Source: a virus. Taken from it: a stretch of DNA of 23,840 nucleotides. The position numbers and the translations under genes were made by a program. Below, piece after piece: positions 13,474-20,382 of the stretch. Positions within the stretch are counted from its first letter, which is position 1, and each line of letters starts with the position of its first letter. The stretch lies in the IMG/VR virus record IMGVR_UViG_3300037189_003128, positions 1 to 23,840 of that record, one strand, 5' to 3'. The notes under the pieces were generated by a model. It worked only from the letters and a program-made list of their open reading frames with translations. It was not told the DNA's origin and did not search any database.

Positions 13474-13880
13474 TGTATGATTTATGGGGTGAACCGATAG
13501 TCGAAGAACTCAAAAAATGCGTTAAGTGTGGTGAAGAGAAATTGTTGTCTGCATATACCAAAGCAAGCGGAGGCAATTATCATCGTACATCATGTAAAGA
13601 ATGTGAAACCAAACTCACTAAAGACAGACAAGCATTGAGAGAACAACATAAACATACATATCCAAATGATGAGTATCAATGTCCAATATGTCAGAGAAAA
13701 GAGGAAATAGTCCGTGGTTCTGGTGGTAAGAAAGTAGGTTCATGGTGCTGTGATCATAATCATCGAACCGGAGAGTTTCGTGGTTGGCTATGTCATGATT
13801 GTAATCGGGCACTGGGTAATTTTAAAGAAAATAAACATAATTTGAAACGAGCATTGGAGTGGTTGGAAAAACATGAGTAA
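13470..13880 (+). CDS. Endonuclease VII-like HNH nuclease
   Basis: This 136-residue protein belongs to the endonuclease VII/HNH group. CPIC at 71-74 and CHDC at 108-111 would bind structural zinc; CDHNHRTGEFRGWLCHDCN carries the catalytic D95, H96, H98 and N112. An additional N-terminal zinc ribbon uses CVKC at 17-20 and CKEC at 42-45. Family knowledge: T4 gp49 resolves Holliday junctions and branched DNA before packaging; related small proteins act as free-standing homing endonucleases. Its position between gp44 and gp62, which are adjacent in T4, fits either a relocated gene 49 or a mobile HNH gene. Start may be 13470 or the adjacent ATG at 13473. It overlaps gp62 by 8 bases. Confidence 0.85.
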   Translation: MMYDLWGEPIVEELKKCVKCGEEKLLSAYTKASGGNYHRTSCKECETKLTKDRQALREQHKHTYPNDEYQCPICQRKEEIVRGSGGKKVGSWCCDHNHRTGEFRGWLCHDCNRALGNFKENKHNLKRALEWLEKHE

Positions 13881-14259
13881 TCCATTTGACTATACCACAG
13901 CCATTCTTCAGACCAAGAAGCAACTGATCGTTGATGATTTGACTGAGAAAGAATACCAGCCTTTTCTGGTCAATCGTGCGCTTTCCCAGCACAAAGATTG
14001 TATTTTGTTTGCCAATGAGATGAATCGTCGCCATCATTTAGATAAAAAGATGCAAAATGACTTTTTACTAAATACCGTAAGGTCTATGAAAAGACCATTT
14101 GCGAAGTGGGCAAAAGCAGAAAAAAACGATGATTTGGAATGTATCAAGCTGGCTTTTAGCCTGTCCGACTCCAAAGCAAGGGAAGCCTTGCGTCTACTTA
14201 GCAAAGAACAAATCCAACAATTAAAAGAAGATACCTATAAAGGTGGATTAGGAAAATGA
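13873..14259 (+). CDS. 62: Clamp loader small subunit gp62
   Basis: This 128-residue protein is recognised by DYTTAILQTKKQLIVDD, then EYQPFLVNRALSQHKDCILFANEMN and HHLDKKMQNDFLLNTVRSMKRPFAKWAK, the conserved core of phage gp62. It is shorter than T4 gp62 (about 187 residues), as is usual in marine T4-like phages. It joins the gp44 tetramer to form the clamp loader. Context supports the call: gp45, gp44 and regA lie in the same cluster. It starts inside the endonuclease gene and ends one base before the RegA start codon. Confidence 0.9.
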   Translation: MSNPFDYTTAILQTKKQLIVDDLTEKEYQPFLVNRALSQHKDCILFANEMNRRHHLDKKMQNDFLLNTVRSMKRPFAKWAKAEKNDDLECIKLAFSLSDSKAREALRLLSKEQIQQLKEDTYKGGLGK

Positions 14260-14260
14260 C

Positions 14261-14665
14261 ATGGTTGATCTATCTAAGTTTGTTGAAGTCACTTTAGAAC
14301 ATGAAGATGATTTCTTAAAAGTACGAGAAACACTAACACGTATTGGCGTATCCAGTAGGAAAGAAAAAGTATTATATCAATCTTGCCACATCTTACATAA
14401 ACAGGGCAACTATTACATAGTTCATTTTAAAGAGTTGTTTGCACTAGACGGTAAATTATCTACTATTACTGAAAACGATATACAAAGACGTAACGCAATT
14501 GCCAATTTACTTGAAGAATGGGGTTTACTAAAGATTGTAAACTATGATATACTAAAAGAAAACATGGCGCCCATTCATCAAATCAAAATCATTTCTTTCA
14601 AAGAAAAAGATGATTGGGAACTTATTGCTAAATATAATATAGGTAAAAAAGGTAGAGCAGAGTAA
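14261..14665 (+). CDS. regA: Translational repressor RegA
   Basis: This 134-residue protein is very close to T4 RegA as remembered: EDDFLKVRETLTRIGV, then KVLYQSCHILHKQGNYYIVHFKELFALDG, NAIANLLEEWGLLKIV and KIISFKEKDDWELIAKYNIG. Family knowledge: RegA binds translation-initiation regions of many early mRNAs, including gp44, gp45 and its own, and lowers their translation once replication is established. The N-terminus has about five residues more than T4 (MVDLSKFVEVTLEHE versus MIEITLKKPE). The gene follows gp62 almost directly (TGACATG), so it is coupled to clamp-loader translation. Candidate targets in this window are the ribosome sites at 11639 and 12530. Confidence 0.96.
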   Translation: MVDLSKFVEVTLEHEDDFLKVRETLTRIGVSSRKEKVLYQSCHILHKQGNYYIVHFKELFALDGKLSTITENDIQRRNAIANLLEEWGLLKIVNYDILKENMAPIHQIKIISFKEKDDWELIAKYNIGKKGRAE

Positions 14666-14677
14666 GGACATTTTATC

Positions 14678-14860
14678 ATGAGCAATGTGAAAACAAATCC
14701 TGTGAAACTAATTAATAAGTATACCAAAGAAGAAGTGTATACTAGGGATTATGACGATGTAATCCGCGAAGGAAACAATGAGTTTGTTCGTGTATTTCAA
14801 TTGTCAAATCCACAAAGAACTTATCTTGTCAACCGTACAGCATTTACAGTTGCCAAGTAA
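14678..14860 (+). CDS. Small unknown protein, 60 residues
   Basis: A 60-codon ORF beginning MSNVKTNPVKLINKYTKEEV, with a TAAGGA ribosome site overlapping the RegA stop. The rest (YTRDYDDVIREGNNEFVRVF, then LSNPQRTYLVNRTAFTVAK) reads like a compact beta-rich domain ending in positively charged and aromatic residues. I do not recognise a family. It is the last gene of the gp45-regA cluster and is followed by a hairpin, so it is probably translated from the same transcript. Confidence 0.7.
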   Translation: MSNVKTNPVKLINKYTKEEVYTRDYDDVIREGNNEFVRVFQLSNPQRTYLVNRTAFTVAK

Positions 14861-14862
14861 GT

Positions 14863-14889
14863 AGTGTCGCCTAATGGGACACTTATTTT
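14863..14889 (+). terminator. Candidate terminator before Hsp20
   Basis: AGTGTC, a one-base bulge and CC pair with GG and GACACT around a TAAT loop (14863-14883), followed by TATTTT. The stem is adequate but the T run is interrupted, so termination may be partial. No clear sigma70 promoter is seen for the following gene. Confidence 0.5.
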
Positions 14890-14915
14890 AACTTGCTTAA
14901 TTAAGGAGAAAAACT

Positions 14916-15392
14916 ATGACACGTATTTCATTTGGACCTTTGTTTCATCAAACTCTTGGCTTTGAAAACTTCATTCGTGATGTTGAAAAACTTCTAGATA
15001 CAGAAACTAGACCAACAACATTCCCGCCACATAACATCATCAAAGTAGATGACAATCGTTATATTGTGGAACTTGCTGTTGCTGGCTTCTCAAAAGATGA
15101 AATTGAAATTACAAGACAAGATGGCGTATTGAGAATTACAGGCAATAAAAATAATGAAGACATGGGACAAGCACAGTATCTATATCATGGAATTGCTGCA
15201 CGTTCTTTCACTAAAACAATTACGATTGCTGACACTGTAGAAGTACATAGTTCGGAATTTAAAGATGGCGTTTTGCGTATTGGTCTTATCAATGTTATTC
15301 CAGAAAGTAAGAAACCAAAACGTATTGAAATTGGTAATGAACTAAAGTTCTTCGAACCACAACTTCTACAAGAACAAAAGCAAGCTGCGTAA
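14916..15392 (+). CDS. hsp20: Small heat-shock protein, Hsp20/IbpA-like
   Basis: This 158-residue protein has an alpha-crystallin domain at about 40-135: PHNIIKVDDNRYIVELAVAGF, DEIEITRQDGVLRITG, and the DGVLRIGLINVIPE strand pair near its end. The N-terminus (ISFGPLFHQTLGFENFI) matches IbpA-like proteins. Family knowledge: small heat-shock proteins hold unfolding proteins, and marine T4-like phages commonly carry one, probably to help virion assembly or host proteostasis during infection. The AAGGAG ribosome site is strong. It is bounded by a candidate terminator upstream and a strong one downstream, so it may be expressed as its own unit, from a promoter I could not identify. A short Gln-rich tail (LLQEQKQAA) is unremarkable. 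Confidence 0.94.
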   Translation: MTRISFGPLFHQTLGFENFIRDVEKLLDTETRPTTFPPHNIIKVDDNRYIVELAVAGFSKDEIEITRQDGVLRITGNKNNEDMGQAQYLYHGIAARSFTKTITIADTVEVHSSEFKDGVLRIGLINVIPESKKPKRIEIGNELKFFEPQLLQEQKQAA

Positions 15393-15396
15393 TACT

Positions 15397-15419
15397 GTGG
15401 GGCGCAAGCCCCACTTTTT
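15397..15419 (+). terminator. Strong intrinsic terminator after Hsp20
   Basis: GTGGGGC (15397-15403) and GCCCCAC (15408-15414) form a 7-bp G-C rich stem closed by a GCAA (GNRA) tetraloop, followed by TTTTT. This is the most stable hairpin in the window and marks the end of the Hsp20 unit. Confidence 0.93.
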
Positions 15420-15432
15420 GGATTAATATATT

Positions 15433-16257
15433 ATGAATGATATTTTTGTATTGAGTCACTTTCATAGAGACTTTCCATTCAATCACGCTTCTTCATGGAT
15501 AAAGGCTGGCTATGCTGGCGGCACTGGTCCATATGAGTGGCATCCTCCATCAGACAACGGTAACTTTATTAATGTAACACCAGGCGGTGTCACAGAATAC
15601 AAGCATTATTATAATGGTGTAACCGAACACGATTTTCTTCGTGCGATGGGACAACAAGCATCAGAATATTGGTTGTGGAAAAATTGTCAAACAGATTTCA
15701 TTGGTTGCACAACCTATCGTAGATACCTTATGATTGATGGTAGTGAAAAGTTTGACATGGCACATGCAACTAAAGCTGCAATGAGTCCTACGCAAGAGAG
15801 CGCAGATTTCTTATCATCTGAAGCACAAAAAGAAAAAGCGTTACAGTATCTTGAAAATGTGGATGTCATTACAAACAAACACACGGTATTATCATGTTCA
15901 ATTGAAGAGCAGTATCTTCAATCACAACAACAAGAGTATTGGAATCTATTCTTAACTGGCATTGTAGAATTATTTCCAGACTATCGTAAACATGTTGATT
16001 GGTTCAAAACTAATGTCATCAACTTTGAAACTTGTTATATCATGCGTAAACAAGCATTCAAAAAATATGCGAGTGAATATTTTGAACTGATGGAATACAT
16101 TTGGAAAAATACCAGTAATCCATATCCAACACAGCAAACAACATCTGAACCTTTACCGTGGAGATATCCAGGTTTTTTAGGTGAAAGATTTTTTCCTTTC
16201 TTTTTACATGCTAACGACTTGACTTCTTTGCATGTTCCACTTATAATATTAGAATGA
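15433..16257 (+). CDS. DUF4422-type glycosyltransferase-like protein
   Basis: This 274-residue protein resembles DUF4422 proteins: an early strand with DIFVLSHFHRDF, TDFIGCTTYRRYLMI in the centre, NFETCYIMRKQAFKKYASEYFELM in the second half, and a final RYPGFLGERFFPFFL. DUF4422 members occur in capsule, O-antigen and phage clusters and are regarded as glycosyltransferases by fold; the donor and acceptor are unknown. It follows the strong Hsp20 terminator but no convincing promoter or Shine-Dalgarno is visible (GGATTAATATATTATG). Its 3' end contains promoter P5 and overlaps the deaminase start by ATGA. Confidence 0.78.
   Translation: MNDIFVLSHFHRDFPFNHASSWIKAGYAGGTGPYEWHPPSDNGNFINVTPGGVTEYKHYYNGVTEHDFLRAMGQQASEYWLWKNCQTDFIGCTTYRRYLMIDGSEKFDMAHATKAAMSPTQESADFLSSEAQKEKALQYLENVDVITNKHTVLSCSIEEQYLQSQQQEYWNLFLTGIVELFPDYRKHVDWFKTNVINFETCYIMRKQAFKKYASEYFELMEYIWKNTSNPYPTQQTTSEPLPWRYPGFLGERFFPFFLHANDLTSLHVPLIILE
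16219..16247 (+). promoter_or_regulatory. Sigma70-type promoter P5 inside the DUF4422 gene
   Basis: TTGACT at 16219-16224, a 17-base spacer and TATAAT at 16242-16247, one mismatch from consensus. The -10 box ends only six bases before the deaminase ATG at 16254, so the transcript would start at or next to the start codon and be nearly leaderless. Confidence 0.65.
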
Positions 16258-16745
16258 AAGAAAAATTTATTCAAGCCCATATGAAAGCAGCAGAAGTATA
16301 TGCTGAACTTTCTACCGCAACACGCCTTCACGTTGGCTGTGTTGCGGTAAAAGATAATACAATTATCGGTATTGGTTATAACGGTATGCCAAGTGGTTGG
16401 ACCAATGAGTGTGAAGAGATTTTCTTTATTTCAAATGATGAGACTGATCTGAAACCTATAGACTTAGAAAAACTACAATACACGAAAGTTGCACATGGTT
16501 GGGTAAAAACAAAATCAAAAGCAGAAGTTCTTCATGCAGAAACAAACTGTCTGGCAAAGATTGCTCGGTCAACAAATTCAAGTGACGGTGCTAGTTTATT
16601 TGTTACTCACGCACCATGTTTAGAGTGTGCTAAAATAATATATCAAGCGGGAATAAAGGAGGTTTATTACAAACACAGTTATCGTGAAACAAGTGGTATA
16701 GAATTTCTAAAGAAGTGTAATATAGAAGTTATTCAAGTTCAATAA
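16254..16745 (+). CDS. dCMP deaminase
   Basis: This 163-residue zinc deaminase has HAE at 94-96 (zinc histidine and catalytic glutamate) and PCLEC at 121-125 (two zinc cysteines). The N-terminal STATRLHVGCVAVKDNTIIG and GYNGMPSGWTNECEE segments are typical of phage dCMP deaminases, rather than cytidine or guanine deaminases. Family knowledge: it converts dCMP to dUMP, feeding thymidylate synthesis for an AT-rich genome. It has no Shine-Dalgarno; it may be translated by coupling to the upstream stop (ATGA) or from a near-leaderless P5 transcript. Length is normal for the family. Confidence 0.93.
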   Translation: MKEKFIQAHMKAAEVYAELSTATRLHVGCVAVKDNTIIGIGYNGMPSGWTNECEEIFFISNDETDLKPIDLEKLQYTKVAHGWVKTKSKAEVLHAETNCLAKIARSTNSSDGASLFVTHAPCLECAKIIYQAGIKEVYYKHSYRETSGIEFLKKCNIEVIQVQ

Positions 16746-16761
16746 TAAAAAGGAGAGCGTT

Positions 16762-16992
16762 ATGACCATTATCGCTAAAGTCGCAAAGCAACTTGCTGAA
16801 GCTAATCCAAAACTTCCTAAAGCTTACAAGTATGATCTTTCATTGAGAGAGTTTGACAACAAAGTTGAACTTATTGGTCTAGTTGATGACCCAACATATA
16901 ACATTGAGGACTTTCGTGGACGTGAAATGTTGTTCCCTAAAAAGTGGGTAACACTTGATGTTCTTGAAACTAAAACAAAGGTAACAGTATGA
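16762..16992 (+). CDS. Small unknown protein, 76 residues
   Basis: A 76-codon ORF with a strong AAGGAG ribosome site, starting MTIIAKVAKQLAEANPKLPK. The later FDNKVELIGLVDDPTYNIED and REMLFPKKWVTLDVLETK segments suggest a small mixed alpha/beta protein. I recognise no family. Its stop overlaps the next start by ATGA, linking it to the Sm-like protein and the polymerase. Confidence 0.7.
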   Translation: MTIIAKVAKQLAEANPKLPKAYKYDLSLREFDNKVELIGLVDDPTYNIEDFRGREMLFPKKWVTLDVLETKTKVTV

Positions 16993-17297
16993 CAATTAAA
17001 TGTATTACATTCAAAACACATCAAACTATTATTGGTGAAATTATGGATGAAGGTAATAGTGAAATCTACTTCATCAAAAATCCTGTACAAATAATTTCTG
17101 TACCACCACGCTCTGCAAATGATCCTGGTGGTGTTGGCTTTGCACCATACCTAGCCTTTGTTGAAGAGTTTGATAAGGGCATTCGTATTGAACGTGCTGA
17201 TATGCTTACGATAAACACACCCGTCGTTGATCTGCTTGAAAACTATCGTCGTATGTTCAGTAAAATTGAAATTGCACCAGCAGGACTAAAATTGTAA
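16989..17297 (+). CDS. Small beta-barrel, possibly Sm/LSm-like protein
   Basis: This 102-residue protein begins MTIKCITFKTHQTIIGEIMD and continues with short beta strands (IYFIKNPVQIISVPP, FAPYLAFVEEFDKGIRIERADML) and a C-terminal helix (VVDLLENYRRMF). The arrangement 'G-E-x-I...NP-x-x-I...I-x-I-x-x-x-x-I' resembles small proteins near replication genes in marine T4-like phages that, as I recall, have been proposed as LSm-like. RNA binding is therefore possible but unproven. It overlaps the 76-residue gene by ATGA and the polymerase by TAATG. Confidence 0.65.
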   Translation: MTIKCITFKTHQTIIGEIMDEGNSEIYFIKNPVQIISVPPRSANDPGGVGFAPYLAFVEEFDKGIRIERADMLTINTPVVDLLENYRRMFSKIEIAPAGLKL

Positions 17298-19840
17298 TGT
17301 CAAAATATTACACGAATGTTTGTGTTCACAACAATCATATATTGTTTCGTGGCGTAAACAACGGTCGGAGGGTACGGAGTAAAGTCAAGTATTCTCCGAC
17401 TTTGTTTTTGAAGTCTAACAAACCATCTAAATGGAATTCATTATTCAATGAGCCATTAGAGCCGATGACCTTTGATACTATTAGGGAGGCACGTGATTTT
17501 GTCAAGCGTTATGAAGATGTTTCAAACTTTCAAATCTTTGGCAATACAAGGTATGAATACGCCTTTATTGCTGACAATTTTAGAGGTAACATTGATTGGG
17601 ATATTTCTGATCTCTCTATTGCTTTCATAGACATTGAGGTTGGTTCTGAGAATGGATTCCCTGATCCATACAAAGCAACAGAGCCAATCACTGCAATTGG
17701 CATACATCAATTAAATGGTGGCACTACAGTTTATGGTTGCGGAACTTATGTAAACAATCGTGATGATGTTGACTATATTTTATGTGAAGATGAAATTGAT
17801 CTTTGTGAAAAGTTTCTAAAAGACTGGTCAGATAATTGTCCTGATGTTCTTACTGGTTGGAATATCAAGTTCTTTGATGTTCCTTATCTTATCAATCGGT
17901 TCAAGCGTATACTTGGCGAAGATGATGTAAAGAAACTTTCTCCTTGGGAAATCATTTCTGATCGTGAGATGACTTTCAAAGGTAAGAAACAAATTGCATA
18001 TGAAATCGTCGGTGTTGCTGCACTTGATTATCTTGAGTTGTATCAATGGTATGCTCCTGGTGGTAAGAATGTTGAAAACTACAAACTTGAAACGATTGCA
18101 AGTAATGAGTTGGATGAAACCAAATTATCATATGATGAGTATGATAATCTCCATCAGCTATACAAGTTAGACTATCAAAAGTTTATTGACTATAATATCA
18201 AAGACGTTCATCTGGTTCTTGCTCTTGAAGATAAGTTGAAGTTGATTGAACTTGCACTTACTCTTGCATATGATACGAAATCAAACTTCGGTGATGTGTT
18301 TGCACAAACAAGAATGTGGGATGCGCTGATCTACAACTATTTACTTGATAAAAACATTGTTGTACCACCAAGAAGAGTTTCAAAGAAGAGCGAAGCTTTT
18401 GAGGGCGCATATGTCAAAGATCCACAAGTTGGCTTACACGACTATGTGGCATCGTTTGACTTGAATAGTCTGTATCCTCACTTGATCATGCAGTATAACC
18501 TTAGTCCAGAAACATTGATTGATAATTCAAGTTATTCTCCAGACATGCGTACAATGGCATCTGAGGCATCTGTAGATAGTTTGCTTGGTAAAAAACTTGA
18601 TCTATCGCAATTGACAAACGCAACAATCACGCCAAACGGACAATTCTTTCGTACAGACAAACGTGGCTTTCTTCCTCAGATGATGTCTGAAATGTATGAT
18701 GACAGAAAGAAGTTCAAGAAAGAAATGTTGAAGGCTCAACAAGATTATGAGAATGAGCCAGACAAACAAAAGAAAAAAGAAATAGAAAAACTCATTGCAC
18801 GTTATAACAATCTACAACTTGCAAAGAAGGTTTCATTGAACTCTGCATATGGTATCATGGGTTCACAATACTTCCGTTTCTATGATTTGCGTATTGCTCT
18901 TGCTGTAACACAAACTGGTCAGCTATCAATTCGTTGGATTGAAAACAAACTCAATCAGTATATGAATGATGTACTCAAAACGAACAGTGATTATGTGATT
19001 GCATCAGACACAGATTCAATTTATCTAAATCTTGGTCCTCTTGTGAAGAAAGTATATGGCGTTGATGGTAAAGTAACTTTGTCTGGTGCAAAAGCAATTG
19101 AGTTTATGGACAGAGTTTGTGAACAGAAAATTCAGCCGTATATTGACAAGTCTTATCAAGAACTTGCAGACTACGTTCATGCGTATGAACAGAAGATGCA
19201 GATGAAGCGTGAGGGTCTTTCAGATAAAGGTATCTGGACTGCAAAGAAGCGTTACATTCTGAATGTGTACAACAACGAAGGTGTTCAGTATGCCAAACCA
19301 AAACTCAAAGTCATGGGTCTTGAGATGGTCAAGTCATCAACGCCAACTGTTGTTCGTGACAAGATGTATAAGCTGATTGATTTGGTAGTGAACACAGATG
19401 AAGAAACAGTCCAAAAATTTATTGCAGACTTTAGAGAAGAATTCAAAACATTACCTGTAGAAGCTATATCTTTTCCGCGTGGATGCAATGGTTTATCTGA
19501 ATATTCTGATTCCGTTACAATATATAAAAAGGGAACACCAATTCATGTTAAGGGTGCGATACTTTACAATCACTATTTGAAGCAATACAATCTCACAAAT
19601 AAGTATCCGTTGATAAAAGAAGGTGAGAAACTGAAGTTCACTTATCTAAAAGTTCCAAACCCAATCAAAGATATGGTAATTTCTTTTCCAACGAGATTGC
19701 CAAAAGAGTTTGATCTACAAGAATACATTGATTATGATACGCAGTTTGAAAAAACTTTCCTTGAACCAATCAAATTGATTTTGAATTGCATTGATTGGAA
19801 AACAGAAAAGCAATCTACACTTGAAGACTTTTTCTCATGA
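17297..19840 (+). CDS. 43: DNA polymerase gp43 (family B)
   Basis: This 847-residue protein is a complete family B polymerase with proofreading. The exonuclease motifs are FIDIE at 110-114, GWNIKFFDVPYL at 187-198 and YNIKD at 299-303. The polymerase motifs are DLNSLYP at 388-394 (A), KVSLNSAYG at 511-519 (B) and DTDS at 571-574 (C), with KKRYILN later. The last residues, QSTLEDFFS at 839-847, are a canonical clamp-binding peptide for gp45. Size is slightly below T4 gp43 (898 residues). No intein or intron interrupts it. The start overlaps the preceding stop by TAATG and the end overlaps the oxygenase by ATGA, so it is embedded in a translationally coupled run. Confidence 0.98.
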   Translation: MSKYYTNVCVHNNHILFRGVNNGRRVRSKVKYSPTLFLKSNKPSKWNSLFNEPLEPMTFDTIREARDFVKRYEDVSNFQIFGNTRYEYAFIADNFRGNIDWDISDLSIAFIDIEVGSENGFPDPYKATEPITAIGIHQLNGGTTVYGCGTYVNNRDDVDYILCEDEIDLCEKFLKDWSDNCPDVLTGWNIKFFDVPYLINRFKRILGEDDVKKLSPWEIISDREMTFKGKKQIAYEIVGVAALDYLELYQWYAPGGKNVENYKLETIASNELDETKLSYDEYDNLHQLYKLDYQKFIDYNIKDVHLVLALEDKLKLIELALTLAYDTKSNFGDVFAQTRMWDALIYNYLLDKNIVVPPRRVSKKSEAFEGAYVKDPQVGLHDYVASFDLNSLYPHLIMQYNLSPETLIDNSSYSPDMRTMASEASVDSLLGKKLDLSQLTNATITPNGQFFRTDKRGFLPQMMSEMYDDRKKFKKEMLKAQQDYENEPDKQKKKEIEKLIARYNNLQLAKKVSLNSAYGIMGSQYFRFYDLRIALAVTQTGQLSIRWIENKLNQYMNDVLKTNSDYVIASDTDSIYLNLGPLVKKVYGVDGKVTLSGAKAIEFMDRVCEQKIQPYIDKSYQELADYVHAYEQKMQMKREGLSDKGIWTAKKRYILNVYNNEGVQYAKPKLKVMGLEMVKSSTPTVVRDKMYKLIDLVVNTDEETVQKFIADFREEFKTLPVEAISFPRGCNGLSEYSDSVTIYKKGTPIHVKGAILYNHYLKQYNLTNKYPLIKEGEKLKFTYLKVPNPIKDMVISFPTRLPKEFDLQEYIDYDTQFEKTFLEPIKLILNCIDWKTEKQSTLEDFFS

Positions 19841-20382
19841 AGAATATACGAATAATCAAAACTGGAATCAATGTCTCAAAGATATTGAAAGACTTGGATA
19901 ACAATCCTCAAGATTGGAACTATCAAAAAGATTTATCTGATAGTAAAGTTTTAGACCCGCATGTTTACATAACCACAGCCGCGGTTCTACAACTTGTAAT
20001 CGGTACAATCAGTCATCCTGATGAATATGCTTTTGATTCAGAGGGGTGTATTCCAGCACCAGCATATTATAGACACACTGCTGCTATTGGTTTTTTGAAA
20101 AGAAATTTCAAAGATTTCAAACGCACAGGTTTCTTATTACTGCCTCCTGGTGGTGAAACTGGCGCACACATAGATTTTGGTAAATACTATCTAACAAAAG
20201 ATCGTTATCATCTTTCAATACAAGGCACTTATGAGTATGTTGTTGGTGATGAAAAAATTATTGTTGAACCGGGAACGCTTTTTTGGTTCAACAATAAGCT
20301 AGAACACTCAGCAAAAAATATTGGAACTGTGAATAGAATTGCATTAGTATTTGATGTTCCACACTCTAAAAATAATCCATGA
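19837..20382 (+). CDS. 2-oxoglutarate/Fe(II) oxygenase, Asp/Asn hydroxylase-like
   Basis: This 181-residue protein has the double-stranded beta-helix signature: GFLLLPPGGETGAHIDFG, with H111 and D113 as the HxD iron ligands; HLSIQGTYEYVVGDE in the core; then EPGTLFWFNNKLEHSAKNIG with H157 as the third ligand and R167 in NRIALVFD as the 2-oxoglutarate anchor. This arrangement matches aspartyl/asparaginyl beta-hydroxylase-like proteins, rather than TET/JBP. Substrate unknown; marine T4-like phages often carry several 2OG oxygenases. It overlaps gp43 upstream and the membrane protein downstream by ATGA, so it is expressed with the replisome. Confidence 0.86.
   Translation: MKNIRIIKTGINVSKILKDLDNNPQDWNYQKDLSDSKVLDPHVYITTAAVLQLVIGTISHPDEYAFDSEGCIPAPAYYRHTAAIGFLKRNFKDFKRTGFLLLPPGGETGAHIDFGKYYLTKDRYHLSIQGTYEYVVGDEKIIVEPGTLFWFNNKLEHSAKNIGTVNRIALVFDVPHSKNNP

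Noticed and set aside
17297-19840. Intein or group I intron in gp43, gp41 or uvsX
   Set aside because: All conserved motifs occur in one continuous frame with normal spacing.
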